From contig NC_092576.1 in assembly GCF_037975245.1 (NCBI RefSeq), positions 21,701,611 to 21,765,610 of the forward strand: 64,000 bases of DNA. Direction: 5' to 3'. Below, piece after piece: positions 1-13,800 of the stretch. A program made the position numbers and the translations under genes. Source of the stretch: Apostichopus japonicus (lineage: Eukaryota; Echinodermata; Holothuroidea; Aspidochirotida; Stichopodidae). Position 1 is the stretch's first letter; every line of letters starts with the position of its first letter. The notes below the pieces were generated by a model that saw only the letters and a list, made by a program, of their open reading frames with translations, was not told the origin of the DNA and did not search any database.

Positions 1-1697
1 AGTTCCGCATCAGCATAACAAAAGATAAAACAGGCTGATTTACTAAATATTCAATTATTGACACAGTTCTCAAGGCCAATATTGTTGCATGTTTGTAACT
101 GTTGGATCCATCAAGCTAACTGGCTGCCAGGATTACAGGTTATTTAGAGTGTAATGGGGAGAACCCTGGGGGTGTTAGAACCCAGGTACAGCTTGAATAC
201 CAGCTGTGATGTTTCTAATAATATATACAGAATATCCAAAGGTGCAAGTATAGAGTTAACATAAACTAACAACTAGAAAGCATCCAGCACTGTATACAAT
301 GACACAGTAGTAACTAATAAACAGCCTTTATAGCTTGAAGTATGAAGTTGAGGATTGTTCAGTGTCCTTCACCTTGCTTGGAAACGACAAGCACGACACT
401 ACTGGGAAAATGTGACAAGCACCACACTACTGAGAAAATGTGACATGCACCACACTACTGGGAAAATGTGACAAGCACCACACTACTGGGAATATGTGAC
501 AAGCACCACACTACTGGGAAAATGTGACAAGCACCACACTACTGGGAAAATGTGACAAGCACCATACTACTGAGAAAATGTGACAAGCACCACACTACTG
601 GGAAATGTGACAAGCATCACACTACTGGGAATATGTGACAAGCACCACACTACTGGGAAAATTTGACAAGCATCACACTACTGGGAATATGTGACAAGCA
701 CCACACTACTGGGAAAATTTGACAAGCATCACACTACTGGGAATATGTGACAAGCACCACACTACTGGGAAAATTTGACAGGCACCACACTAGACTACTA
801 TGCCAAACAATAAACATGAATTTAACTGATTTAAATATAAGAACCCTCGATTAATACAATATACCAAACTGTTTAACTGGCCTGCTTGATACATTCTCTG
901 CTATCTCCATTGTACTACTGTATTAAAGTTACTACAGTAGTCATGTGTTCAGATTCAATGACAGATAGTATTGCACTGTCTGTTGTGCTTGGACCTGAGG
1001 TGCTGCCTCATTGTAGTTGAAGTGCTATGAAATGCAGCATTTATTTCTTGTTATTTGATATGCTTCCTAGTTGCTATTATCTGTGGAATGATCAAAGCAG
1101 GTCATCGTCAACTATTTGTCCGTTGCAATCGGTCTGCAAGTATATTAGGCATGGAAATGTCAATGTGTAAGTATAGAACAACTTGTCCCTATAGGAAAAA
1201 GTTGGATATGGCTATTTCCTGAAGTTGACAAGTGTGGGTTCTCCTTGTTTGCAACCAGCATCAACTCTGTGTTCATCAATTCATCAAACCAACGGTTATT
1301 GCAGTAGTAATACAGATTTTAGATAATGGAATAAAGGAAATGCTTTTAGTATGCAATTTAGCAATGCTCTTGATTGGGCCTACAGAATGAACAAAAGGCA
1401 TCGTTTTTAGCCTTTGTCCATTGCAGATTTGTACATTTGTTGTACAATAAGAATTGCTTGCATCTGATTGATCAAATTCAAAACCATTTCTAACATTGTG
1501 TCCTACTGGTTTTGTGCGATAATCTAAGTGTTTCTCGCACTGTCAGTGTATACACTGTAATTTCACAAGGGCATTTGTTGAGAATGGTTTTATTTCCACT
1601 GTAATTAAATCTGTGATCTTGCAGTGTACAATCTTGCATACAATTTATCCACTCAGTCACCCCTCAGCTTATGTTTTAACTTTTTGTTGATTTGCAG
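1..1697. other. Phafin upstream intron; initiator exon not seen
   Basis: No exon encoding the short N-terminal phafin segment was recognised here. The stretch holds the 28 bp array and AT-rich unique DNA, so the first coding exon is probably upstream of the window. Confidence 0.5.
384..791. repeat. 28 bp minisatellite
   Basis: About 14-15 head-to-tail copies of a 28 bp unit (core GACAAGCACCACACTACTGG). Sub-variants alternate caccac and catcac, and aaaatg, aatatg and aaattt. From about 600 to 770 the variants alternate, giving a local 56 bp dimer period. Confidence 0.95.
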
Positions 1698-1835
1698 CCC
1701 CTTGCTGTACCTGGTCGTGTTCTTGTCGGGGAAGGAGTCTTGACAAAGTTATGTCGTAAGAAGACTAAACCACGAATGTTCTTTCTTTTCAATGATATTC
1801 TGGTGTATGGCAACATTGTTATCCATAAAAAGAAG
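1698..1835 (+). CDS. PLEKHF2: Phafin exon A (start of PH domain)
   Basis: The acceptor is tttgcag before 1698 and the donor is GTATG at 1836. The 138 nt are exactly 46 codons, in phase 0 at both ends. It encodes the N-terminal PH strands, including GEGVLTKLCRKK and FFLFNDILVYGN, the most conserved stretch of the phafin family. It is too short to be an obvious ORF and was found by translating around the splice sites. Confidence 0.93.
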
Positions 1836-4800
1836 GTATGTTTTCTGTTGATTTAATGTAGTCTTCCTAATAATGGTAAGAGCATATACCCTTTCTAGTG
1901 TAGTACAGTAGTTTAGTTGTGCTGCCTATTGGTATGTTACACACATGACGTACTTTGTGTGTGCTGTTACTATTACCTGCTTATTTCCTCATGCACACTA
2001 CAATAGAAAGTCAACAGAACTCTTTTGTCATTCATTCATGACAATTAACATCACAGTGGTTTGGATTTGGTCAGGTGCATTGAGGAGGGCTAGGAACCTT
2101 GGAAGGTTTCATTCAGTTACAGAATTACTCTTAATGGCTGTTAAAAGATTGACAGGAACAACCAGAAAAATCTCCTTATTTATATTCTTAGATCTCTTTG
2201 AAGGATCATTCAACGCAATGTCATATTTTTCCATCAAAGGAAATCCTGTCTTATGCTTGATTGAAATGTGATCAGCTGCTGTATAAGTTAACTCAATCAT
2301 ACTGCTGTATACATGAGACTATTAAGTATACTAATACTGCACTGTATGACTAAAGATACTGATTTATTACTCAATCATACTGCTGTATACATGAGACTGT
2401 TAAGTATACTAATACTGCTGTATGACTAAAGAGACTGATTTATTTCTCAATCATACTGTTGTATACATGAGACTGTTAAGTATGCTAATACTGCACTGTA
2501 TGACTAAAGATACTGATTTATTACTCAATCATACTGCTGTATACATGAGACTATTAAGTATACTAATACTGCTGTATGACTAAAGATACTGATTTATTAC
2601 TCAATCATACTGCTGTATACATGAGACTGTTAAGTATACTAATACTGCTTTATGACTAAAGAGACTGATTTATTTCTCAATCATACTGTTGTATACATGA
2701 GACTGTTAAGTATACTAATACTGCACTGTATGACTAAAGATACTGATTTATTACTCAATCATACTGCTGTATACATGAGACTATTAAGTATACTAATACT
2801 GCTGTATGACTAAAGATACTGATTTATTACTCAATCATACTGCTGTATACATGAGACTGTTAAGTATACTAATACTGCTTTATGACTAAAGAGACTGATT
2901 TATTTCTCAATCATACTGTTGTATACATGAGACTGTTAAGTATGCTAATACTGCTGTATGATTAAAGAAACTGATTTATTACTCAATCATACTGCTGCAT
3001 ACATGAGACTGTTAAGTAAACTAATACTGCTTTATGACTAAAGAGACTGATTTATTTCTCAATCATACTGCTGTATACATGAGACTGTTAAGTATACTAA
3101 TACTGCTGTATGATTAAAGAAACTGATTTATTACTCAATCATACTGCTGTATACATGAGACTGTTAAGTATACTAATACTGCTTTATGACTAAAGAGACT
3201 GATTTATTTCTCAATCATACTGTTGTATACATGAGACTGTTAAGTATGCTAATACTGCTGTATGATTAAAGAAACTGATTTATTACTCAATCATACTGCT
3301 GTATACATGAGACTGTTAAGTATACTAATACTGCACTGTATGACTAAAGAGACTGATTCATTACTCAATCATACTGCTGTATATATGAGACTGTTAAGTA
3401 TACTAATACTGCTGTATAATTTAAGAAACTGATTTATTACTCAATCATACTGCTGTATACATGAGACTGTTAAGTATACTAATACTGCTGTATGACTAAA
3501 GAGACTGATTCATTACTCAATCATACTGCTGTATATATGAGACTGTTTGTTATATTAATACTGCTGTATGACTTAAGAGACTGATTTATTACTCAATCAT
3601 ACTGCTGTATACATGAGACTGTTAAGTATACTAATACTGCACTGTATGACTAAAGATACTGATTTATTACTCAATCATACTGCTGTATACATGAGACTGT
3701 TAAGTATACTAATACTGCACTGTATGACTAAAGAGACTGATTCATTACTCAATCATACTGCTGTATATATGAGACTGTTTGTTATACTAATACTGCTGTA
3801 TGACTTAAGAGACTGATTTATTACTCAATCATACTGCTGTATACATGAGACTGTTAAGTATACTAATACTGCACTGTATGACTAAAGAGACTGATTCATT
3901 ACTCAATCATACTGCTGTATATATGAGACTGTTTGTTATACTAATACTGCTGTATGACTTAAGAGACTGATTTATTACTCAATCATACTGCTGTATGCAT
4001 GAGACTGTTAAGTATACTAATACTGCACTGTATGACTAAAGATACTGATTTATTACTCAATCATACTGCTGTATACATGAGACTGTTAAGTATACTAATA
4101 CTGCTGTATGACTAAAGAGACTGATTTATTACTCAATCATACTGCTGTATACATGAGACTGTTTGTTATACTAATACTGCTTTACGACTAAAGATACTGA
4201 TTTATTACTCAATCATACTGCTGTATACATGAGACTGTTAAGTATACTAATACTGCACTGTATGACTAAAGAGACTGATTTATTACTCAATCATACTGCT
4301 GTATACATGAGACTGTTAAGTATACTAATACTGCACTGTATGACTAAAGAGACTGATTTATTACTCAATCATACTGCTGTATACATGAGACTGTTAAGTA
4401 TACTAATACTGCTGTATGACTTAAGAGACTGATTTATTACTCAATCATACTGCTGTATACATGAGACTGTTAAGTATATATACATACTAAGCTAGAATAA
4501 TCAATAACATGCACACAGTCTGTATTACTTTACCTTCATAACATGTTAAATACCAAATTCATGAATGCAAACAACAATCCAGGTTATCAATACCTCTCTA
4601 GTGTCCAATGTCAGGAAGTATCGTTTGGATGAATTTCAGTAATCTTTGGAGATGTTTGTACAAAATAATTATATCATAACATGTGAATGGTAATCATCTT
4701 TCCTCGTTGTGTACATTTGGTCTTCAGACAGAATTCCTAGTATTCCTTTCAGTACAATATGCAAATAAGAGTGTTGTTTTCTTTCAGTGTTTATAACTTG

Positions 4801-7800
4801 CTATCTATGTTGTTTTGCAGTATAATAAGCAACATATTCTTCCACTGGAGGATGTTAAACTAAAATCAGTGGAGGATGATGGAGGTGAGTCAAGCTTTGA
4901 TAAATTCTTGAGGAATGATATTCTCATTTAGTTGAAGGACCTAACACTTTACGACTGTGTGTCACAGAGTTATGTGACCAAGAAATAAGGATACGAACAA
5001 GTAGTTGAATTAAACAGTATATTAGATCTTCAACTGGCTAGATATCTCCTGAGTACAGTGAGTGTGTCAGGGGAAAGTAAGCTTGAGAGAACCATGCTAA
5101 GCACGGCTACTGCAGGTAAATTGGAACTCTTTTTTTTTGGAATGATGAAAAACAGAAAAGCAATCAAGCAATTTAAAGTAACAAATGAGGTTGAAGACAA
5201 GCAGTACACAAATTTGGAATCTTTAAGAAAGAAAGGAGCTTCTTAGGAAGATAATGGGAGGTTGCCCCAGACCTGGCATACCCACCCTGCCTGGATGTAC
5301 CCTTATGCTAAAGAATAATAAAAAAATAAAAACTAGTTCTCGGTGACTTGACTGTTCCCCAGAGGAGGACAATTCCAATGGGATTTTACTCATAAGTCCT
5401 CCATGGCGTTGAATACAATTGGTGAAAGTTAAATCTGATATACTCTTGACAATGGATTCCAGAGGGTGGGACAGGAAATTACTCTGTCCTCATGTTTACC
5501 TTCTAGTAAACAGGGGTTAAAAGCTACAAATGATAAAATGACCACACTATGGCATCATTGGCAATGACATCATACAGAAGGTTACTTTATTGGTAGAGAT
5601 CTGATGTTAGGTGCACACACAGATGTAGGGCTTCTGTTTTAGAGAGTTACTATGGGAGGTCAAAGTGTAAGTTATCTACTGGTACTTAGAGGTTGGAAAG
5701 TATGTTATGTAAGGGGAAGGGGACATAATGGTTAAAATGCTCTCTGTTGTAACTGTACTAAACCTCATTTCATTGTCCACAATTGTAAAGTTTGTATGCT
5801 ACCTACCCTATACACGTACATCACATGTGTTCAAACAGGTGGTAATCATAATAAATATATGCTTTTGAAACCTTGCAGTTGCCTTACACTAATTAAGAAA
5901 ATATTAACTGTCAAAGCTATAAGCCTAGGCTAAATTCTCATGCAATAACTGCGATATCATTTAAATGCTGTATGAGACATTACAGCATTATGGGGTTGTT
6001 TGTTATATGTCGATCTGGCAATAAGTTAACTTAGTTGTCAAATTTGGGTGTGTTTGTATGTTTGTATGCTGTGTGCAACATTACAGCATTATGGGGTTGT
6101 TTGTAATGTGTTCTGGCAATATGTTACCTCAGTGGTCAAATTTGTGTGTGTTTGTATGTGTGTACGTGATGAGAGTTTGTATTTTAAAAGATGCATTTTA
6201 GCTGACCAAACAAATAAAGCAACAAGTAAGTTTTCATTACTTGTGTCAGACCACTTGTCTTCTCTGCTTGTTCAGTTGACCATGACTGCCAAAGTATGTA
6301 CTTAAAATCAATGCAAGTCTGTAAAATGTAATGCTGTTTTAATAAGCTTCATTGGCAAAACAGATCCTTGGAAAGTTCAATCTTCAAATGAGTGATGACA
6401 CTGAATTCAAAGACCATGAAGAAAAACAGTAACTCTTTACTTAGGCCTGTCTATTCCAACCATAGGTATGAACCATCACAGCAAAACACTGACTGGCCTA
6501 AAATAAAATCCAATGTAGAATAAAATGTAACAAATTCCAAATTCACTTATTTCCTCAACCTACCAAATGAACTATAGTAGACGGTGCTTCCTCCTGTGTG
6601 TTTTCAACTAGTCTAATAAAAAATCTGCACCTATTATAGAAACAAAGAAGAGACCTTGGAATCAAGACTGAGATTAATCAAATTAAACCAGAAATAAATA
6701 TCAAGCTTGAAACAGCCTGCAGTTAGATTGAAAGCATAAATGATCATAAATGGTTTTAAGTGATCTAAATAATATAGCTTAGCCTAGAGCCCTGAATTGG
6801 GATACTTGACAAGATAACTCTTACATGAACATGTCAATCACATAGATGACCTACCTGACACGGTTCATTCCCCCACTTAATGTTTTTTCGTTCCCCAATC
6901 AAACCAAACTATAATGATGAATTAAAAGAGTAAATCAACGGTCACATGTCCAGCTGGTACATGTCTATGTACAGTCCTCTGTTCCCATTTGTACAATATA
7001 TATTACCAATGCAATGCATCACTGCATCTTGATTCCTTGTTTCATTCACAGTCATGAAAAATGCTTGGAAGATCATCAGCACAACTAAGTCATTCATGGT
7101 ATCAGCTGCTACAGCCACAGAAAAATCTGAATGGATGGCTCACATTGACAAGAGTATACAAGATCTGTTAGATAAAAGTAAGTTCAGGATCTGAATGGAT
7201 GGCTCACATTGACAAGAGTTTACACGATCTGTTAGTCTTGGTCTTGGAGGAGGATGGGTGAAGCAGTGGCGGCGGAACTGGGTGGGGGGCTTGGGAGAGC
7301 TCAGCCCCCCCAATGAAACAGATGAGGGGGAAAATGCATGATAAGCCCCCCCAATATTTACCAAGGCTCCGAAACGTGCATCTGCCCATTTTGCAATGCA
7401 TAGGCTTACTGGTCGATCTGTCCCATGCACACGTATACTATATAGGTGTAATAATTTTAATGCTGGGGGAACCCTCGGCGTTGATCGACGAGAGTGCTAC
7501 TTCGGGAAACGTTAAAGTCTAATGGATGACTAGATGATGACTATTTCGTATTCTGGACTTTTTGGTACCTTCTACATTAAGGAAATCTAATCTCTGTTCT
7601 GAAAGAATTGCAGTAGATACAAGGGTAAAAAACAATGGGATAGTGGGATCAGTGGCGGATCAGTGGCCATACAGTCAGAGGGGGCAAATGTCCCCCTGAT
7701 GGACTCAAATGGACTGATGGCGCCCTTTTCAGCTCTTTACCACTTTTACTTAATCGTGGTTATTGACTTTTTTATTGCGCTGTCAAATACCTATGGACAT

Positions 7801-10800
7801 TTATCACATTTTGTTGGTGTAATTTTCTGACAAAATAGCGATGACACCTATTTATTCTTCGTTCATCTGCAAATTAACAAGGCCCGGGAAGGGTCATTTC
7901 AGCCAATCTAGAGAGTGTCTTTACTCAAAAAATTTCTGTACGCTCCGCGCCAACCGGTGGTGGCGCTCTGCTTACATAGTATGTATAGGGTACATGCATT
8001 TGTGACAGTGCTTGGTTCATAGAAATTTGTTGGCAACTGCACATGGTTTTGGAATTACCCATTTGTTGACATTAAGAAATGCTTTCTGTTTTTTCTTATG
8101 ACATTTATTTAATTATTGCATTTAATTGCAAAGTAGTAACTTACTGCACTCAAAAACGTCTTTGCGAGTACACTACAAGTAATAGCTACTCTCTTAAAAC
8201 ACCATCGAATATACAAATCACAATGTTTTTACAGATTTTTACGTGCAATCTGAGAAATTGCAGGCTTGAGACCCATATTTTAGGGCTAGGTATTCGCAGC
8301 ATAAAACACTCGGGAAGTGCCGTTTTCGGTCATCTGGGGGTTTGAAAAACCCAAAATTTTCTTGTTCACTCCGCACCAACCGATGGTGGCGCTCCGCTTA
8401 GATAGTCTCTACACATTAACCACCCCAATAATTTTCCCGTTCCGCCGCGCCTGGGGTGAAGCCTGGATCCGGGAGTTACAATGGGGGCTAGTGGTAACTA
8501 CCTGAGCCAGAGCTGGCTGCTGAACCAGCAATTGGAATATTACTAACAGAACTGTGTAACATTCCAAGCACACTCAGATCTAGGAGCTGGTGGCATACCT
8601 TAAAATAGCACCATAGTCTGTACCCGATTGCTCCCAGGAGCACACTGCGGGCCTGGAGCCAGTGTGGAAGCCAGACCTTTGTTGATCGGTGGTCAGTTGG
8701 TCGTTTCCCTTCTGAAGCCTGCATCTGAATCCACTGAGAACTCATCTGAAGATATGAGCCTTGGTCTTGCTTGAGCTGGAGACCCACAAGGACTAAGTCT
8801 GTCTCTTGACTCCTCTTGGGGATTTGTGCAATGGAGACCATAAGCTTCATCACATTGAGCTTCACTGTTGTGTCTAGGAGCTTTTCCATTGCCTTTGTTA
8901 GTTGACCTCCTACCTATGAACTACACAATTAACTTTCTTTAGCCCCAGAGTAAAGTCATGGCGCACTCACACAATGTAAATAGCCTTGACCTCTACAGAC
9001 CAAAACTCTGCTACACAGTGAAAGCTATAGAGCCAACTAACAAGAGAAATACTTAAGAACCCGCTAGGAGGGGGAACCAAGCCCTTTCTCCGAATGAACT
9101 ATATGAAAGACAAAGCCATGTACACCTCATAACATAACACTTGGCTCGACTTACAACATAAACCTAGGCTCGCTGAACAACATAACACTAGGCTCGCCTA
9201 ACAAAGGTTCTGCACTATTGTGAAACATAACACCAGGCTCTCCTAACAAAGGTACTGTGCTCTTGTGCAATGGGTACACTCAACCATATATAAGCCATGC
9301 GAACCTCACAAGAGAACACTAGGCTCGTCTAACAACATAACACAAGGCTCACCTAACAAAGGTACTGCTCTGTTGTACAATAGGTATACTATATATAAGG
9401 CAAGTGGGCATATCCCCACAGAAGAAACAAAATGTGAAAAGCATGTAAGTTATCAAGAACACTTTTCTTGCTTATTTATCAGAGTGATGTTATTGTACTA
9501 GTATTTTGGATTGCCATGTTTAAACAATAGTTAAATATTAGTCATTGACGGAGAAATTTCTGTTTTCTCTCATCTTTTTTGTTTCATGTTGGTTATGTTT
9601 ACAGGTGGTAAAAAGCCAGCTACAGATTTATCACCTGTGTGGGTTCCAGATTCTGAGGCCCCAGTGTGTATGAGATGTAATAAGAACAAATTCACTACCA
9701 TCAACAGAAGGGTGAGATACACTAACAAGTTTTGTATTTGTTTTCCTATTATGTTAACATACAGTGTTGATGCAACCACTGCATCATGGATATTTATGCG
9801 AGGCTATTAGGGTAATATACAATTAATATTCTACCACTGCATCATGGGTATTTATGCGTATCTATTAGGGTAACATACAATGAATATTCTACCACTGCAT
9901 CATGGGTATTAATGTGTTGCTATTAGGGTAACATACAATGATGATGCTACCACTGCATCATGGGTATTAATGTGTTGCTGTTAGGGTAACATACAATGAT
10001 GATGCTACCACTGCATCATGGGTATTAATGTGTTGCTATTAGGGTAACATACAATGATGATGCTACCACTGCATCATGGGTATTAATGTGTTGCTGTTAG
10101 GGTAACATACAGTGATGATGCTACCACTGCATCATGGGTATTTATGTGAGGCTATTAGGGTAACATACAATGATGATGCTACCACTGCATCATGGGTATT
10201 AATGTGTTGCTGTTAGGGTAACATACAATGATGATGCTACCACTGCATCATGGGTATTAATGTGTTGCTATTAGGGTAACATACAATGATGATGCTACCA
10301 CTGCATCATGGGTATTAATGTGTTGCTGTTAGGGTAACATACAATGATGATGCTACCACTGCATCATGGGTATTTATGTGAGGCTATTAGGGTAACATAC
10401 AATGATGATGCTACCACTGCATCATGGGCATTAATGTGTTGCTGTTAGGGTAACATACAATGATGATGCTACCACTGCATCATGGGTATTAGTGTGTTGC
10501 TATTAGGGTAACATACAATGATGATGCTACCACTGCATCATGGGTATTTATATGTTGCCATTAGGGTAATATACAATGAATATTCTACCACTGCATCATG
10601 GGTATTTATGTGAGGCTATTAGGGTAACATACAATGATGATGCTACCACTGCATCATGGGTATTTATGTGTTGCTATTAGGGTTATATACATACAATGAT
10701 GATGCTACCACTGCATCATGGGTATTTATGTGTTGCTATTAAAGTAACATACAATGATGATTCTACCACTGCATCATGGGTATTAATGTGTTGCTATTAG

Positions 10801-13800
10801 GGTAACATACAATGATGATGCTACCACTGCATCATGGGTATTTATGTGTTGCTATTAAAGTAACATACAATGATGATGCTACCACTGCATCATGGGTATT
10901 TATGTGAGGCTATTAAAGTAACATACAATGATGATGCTACCACTGCATCATGGGTATTAATGTGTTGCTATTAGGGTAACATACAATGATGATGCTACCA
11001 CTGCATCATGGGTATTTATGTGTTGCTATTAAAGTAACATACAATGATGATGCTACCACTGCATCATGGGTATATATGTGTTGCTATATGGGTAACATAC
11101 AATGATGATGCTAGCACTGCATCATGGGTATTTATGTGTAGCTATATGGGTAACATACAATGATGATGCTACCACTGCATCATGCGTATTTATGTGTTGC
11201 TATTAAAGTAACATACAATGATGATGCTACCACTGCATCATGGGTATATATGTTGCTATATGGGTAACATACAATGATGATGCTAGCACTGCCTCGTGGG
11301 TATTTATGTGTTGCTATATGGGTAACATACAATGATGATGCTAGCATTGCATCATGGGTATTTATGTGTAGCTATATGGGTAACATACAATGATGATGCT
11401 ACCACTGCATCATGCGTATTTATGTGTTGCTATTAAAGTAACATACAATGATGATGCTACCACTGCATCATGGGTATATATGTGTTGCTATATGGGTAAC
11501 ATACAATGATGATGCTAGCACTGCCTCGTGGGTATTTATGTGTTGCTATATGGGTAACATACAATGATGATGCTAGCATTGCATCATGGGTATTTATGTG
11601 TAGCTATATGGGTAACATACAATGATGATGCTACCACTGCATCATGCGTATTTATGTGTTGCTATTAAAGTAACATACAATGATGATGCTACCACTGCAT
11701 CATGGGTATATATGTGTTGCTATATGGGTAACATACAATGATGATGCTAGCATTGCATCATGGGTATTTATGTGTAGCTATATGGGTAACATACAATGAT
11801 GATGCTACCACTGCATCATGGGTATGTGTTGCTATTAAAGTAACATACAATGATGATGCTACCACTGCATCATGGGTATATATGTGTTGCTATATGGGTA
11901 ACATACAATGATGATGCTAGCACTGCCTCGTGGGTATTTATGTGTAGCTATATGGGTAACATACAATGATGATCCTACCACTGCATCATGGGTATTTATG
12001 TGTTGCTATTAAAGTAACATACAATGATGATGCTACCACTGCATCATGGGTATTAATGTGTTGCTATATGGGTAACATACAATGATGATGCTAGCACTGC
12101 CTCGTGGGTATTTATGTGTTGCTATTAAAGTAACATACAATGATGATGCTACCACTGCATCATGGGTATTTATGTGAGGCTATTAAAGTAACATACAATG
12201 ATGATGCTACCACTGCATCATGGGTATTAATGTGTTGCTATTAGGGTAACATACAATGATGATGCTACCACTGCATCATGGGTATTTATGTGTTGCTATT
12301 AAAGTAACATACAATGATGATGCTACCACTGCATCATGGGTATATATGTGTTGCTATATGGGTAACATACAATGATGATGCTAGCATTGCATCATGGGTA
12401 TTTATGTGTAGCTATATGGGTAACATACAATGATGATGCTACCACTGCATCATGCGTATTTATGTGTTGCTATTAAAGTAACATACAATGATGATGCTAC
12501 CACTGCATCATGGGTATATATGTGTTGCTATATGGGTAACATACAATGATGATGCTAGCATTGCATCATGGGTATTTATGTGTAGCTATATGGGTAACAT
12601 ACAATGATGATGCTACCACTGCATCATGGGTATGTGTTGCTATTAAAGTAACATACAATGATGATGCTACCACTGCATCATGGGTATATATGTGTTGCTA
12701 TATGGGTAACATACAATGATGATGCTAGCACTGCCTCGTGGGTATTTATGTGTAGCTATATGGGTAACATACAATGATGATCCTACCACTGCATCATGGG
12801 TATTTATGTGTTGCTATTAAAGTAACATACAATGATGATGCTACCACTGCATCATGGGTATTAATGTGTTGCTATATGGGTAACATACAATGATGATGCT
12901 AGCACTGCCTCGTGGGTATTTATGTGTTGCTATTAAAGTAACATACAATGATGATGCTACCACTGCATCATGGGTATTTATGTGAGGCTATTAAAGTAAC
13001 ATACAATGATGATGCTACCACTGCATCATGGGTATTAATGTGTTGCTATTAGGGTAACATACAATGATGATGCTACCACTGCATCATGGGTATTTATGTG
13101 TTGCTATTAAAGTAACATACAATGATGATGCTACCACTGCATCATGGGTATATATGTGTTGCTATATGGGTAACATACAATGATGATGCTAGCATTGCAT
13201 CATGGGTATTTATGTGTAGCTATATGGGTAACATACAATGATGATGCTACCACTGCATCATGCGTATTTATGTGTTGCTATTAAAGTAACATACAATGAT
13301 GATGCTACCACTGCATCATGGGTATATATGTGTTGCTATATGGGTAACATACAATGATGATGCTAGCACTGCCTCGTGGGTATTTATGTGTTGCTATATG
13401 GGTAACATACAATGATGATGCTAGCATTGCATCATGGGTATTTATGTGTAGCTATATGGGTAACATACAATGATGATGCTACCACTGCATCATGCGTATT
13501 TATCTGTTGCTGTTAGGGTAATATACAATGACTATTCTACCACTGCATCATGGGTATTTATGTGAGGCTATTAGGGTAATATACAATGATGATGCTTTTG
13601 CTGTGTCAAAATCTGTTTTTGTAAACTTTGTAACTTAAAAAGTGAAACTGCAATGAACCTAATACTATGTCAGATATACTTTGTTGTTCTTTGAAGAGGC
13701 CAAAGGGCATTCCAAGTTTAGTATAGGTCAAAGTTTGAAAAACATTGTAAACATAACTCAAAAAAAACAAGCTTGGATGAAGTTCATACTTGGGATGGTG

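Noticed and set aside
384-791. CRISPR-like repeat array
   Set aside because: Units are contiguous and there are no unique spacers. The genome is eukaryotic.
1074-1180. Candidate N-terminal phafin exon near 1080-1170
   Set aside because: The donor-like sites exist but the translation does not resemble the phafin N-terminus and the phase is not supported.
7140-7522. ORFs spanning phafin exon C and the hAT left end
   Set aside because: They are antisense or out of frame with the true exon and are created by the duplicated segment and G/C tracts.
8488-8889. 133-codon - strand ORF as a host gene
   Set aside because: No domain, no splice signals, and it lies in repeat-like DNA within a + strand intron.
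9764-13598. TTAGGG motifs as interstitial telomere repeats
   Set aside because: TTAGGG occurs once per 58 bp unit inside a longer satellite and never in tandem hexamers.
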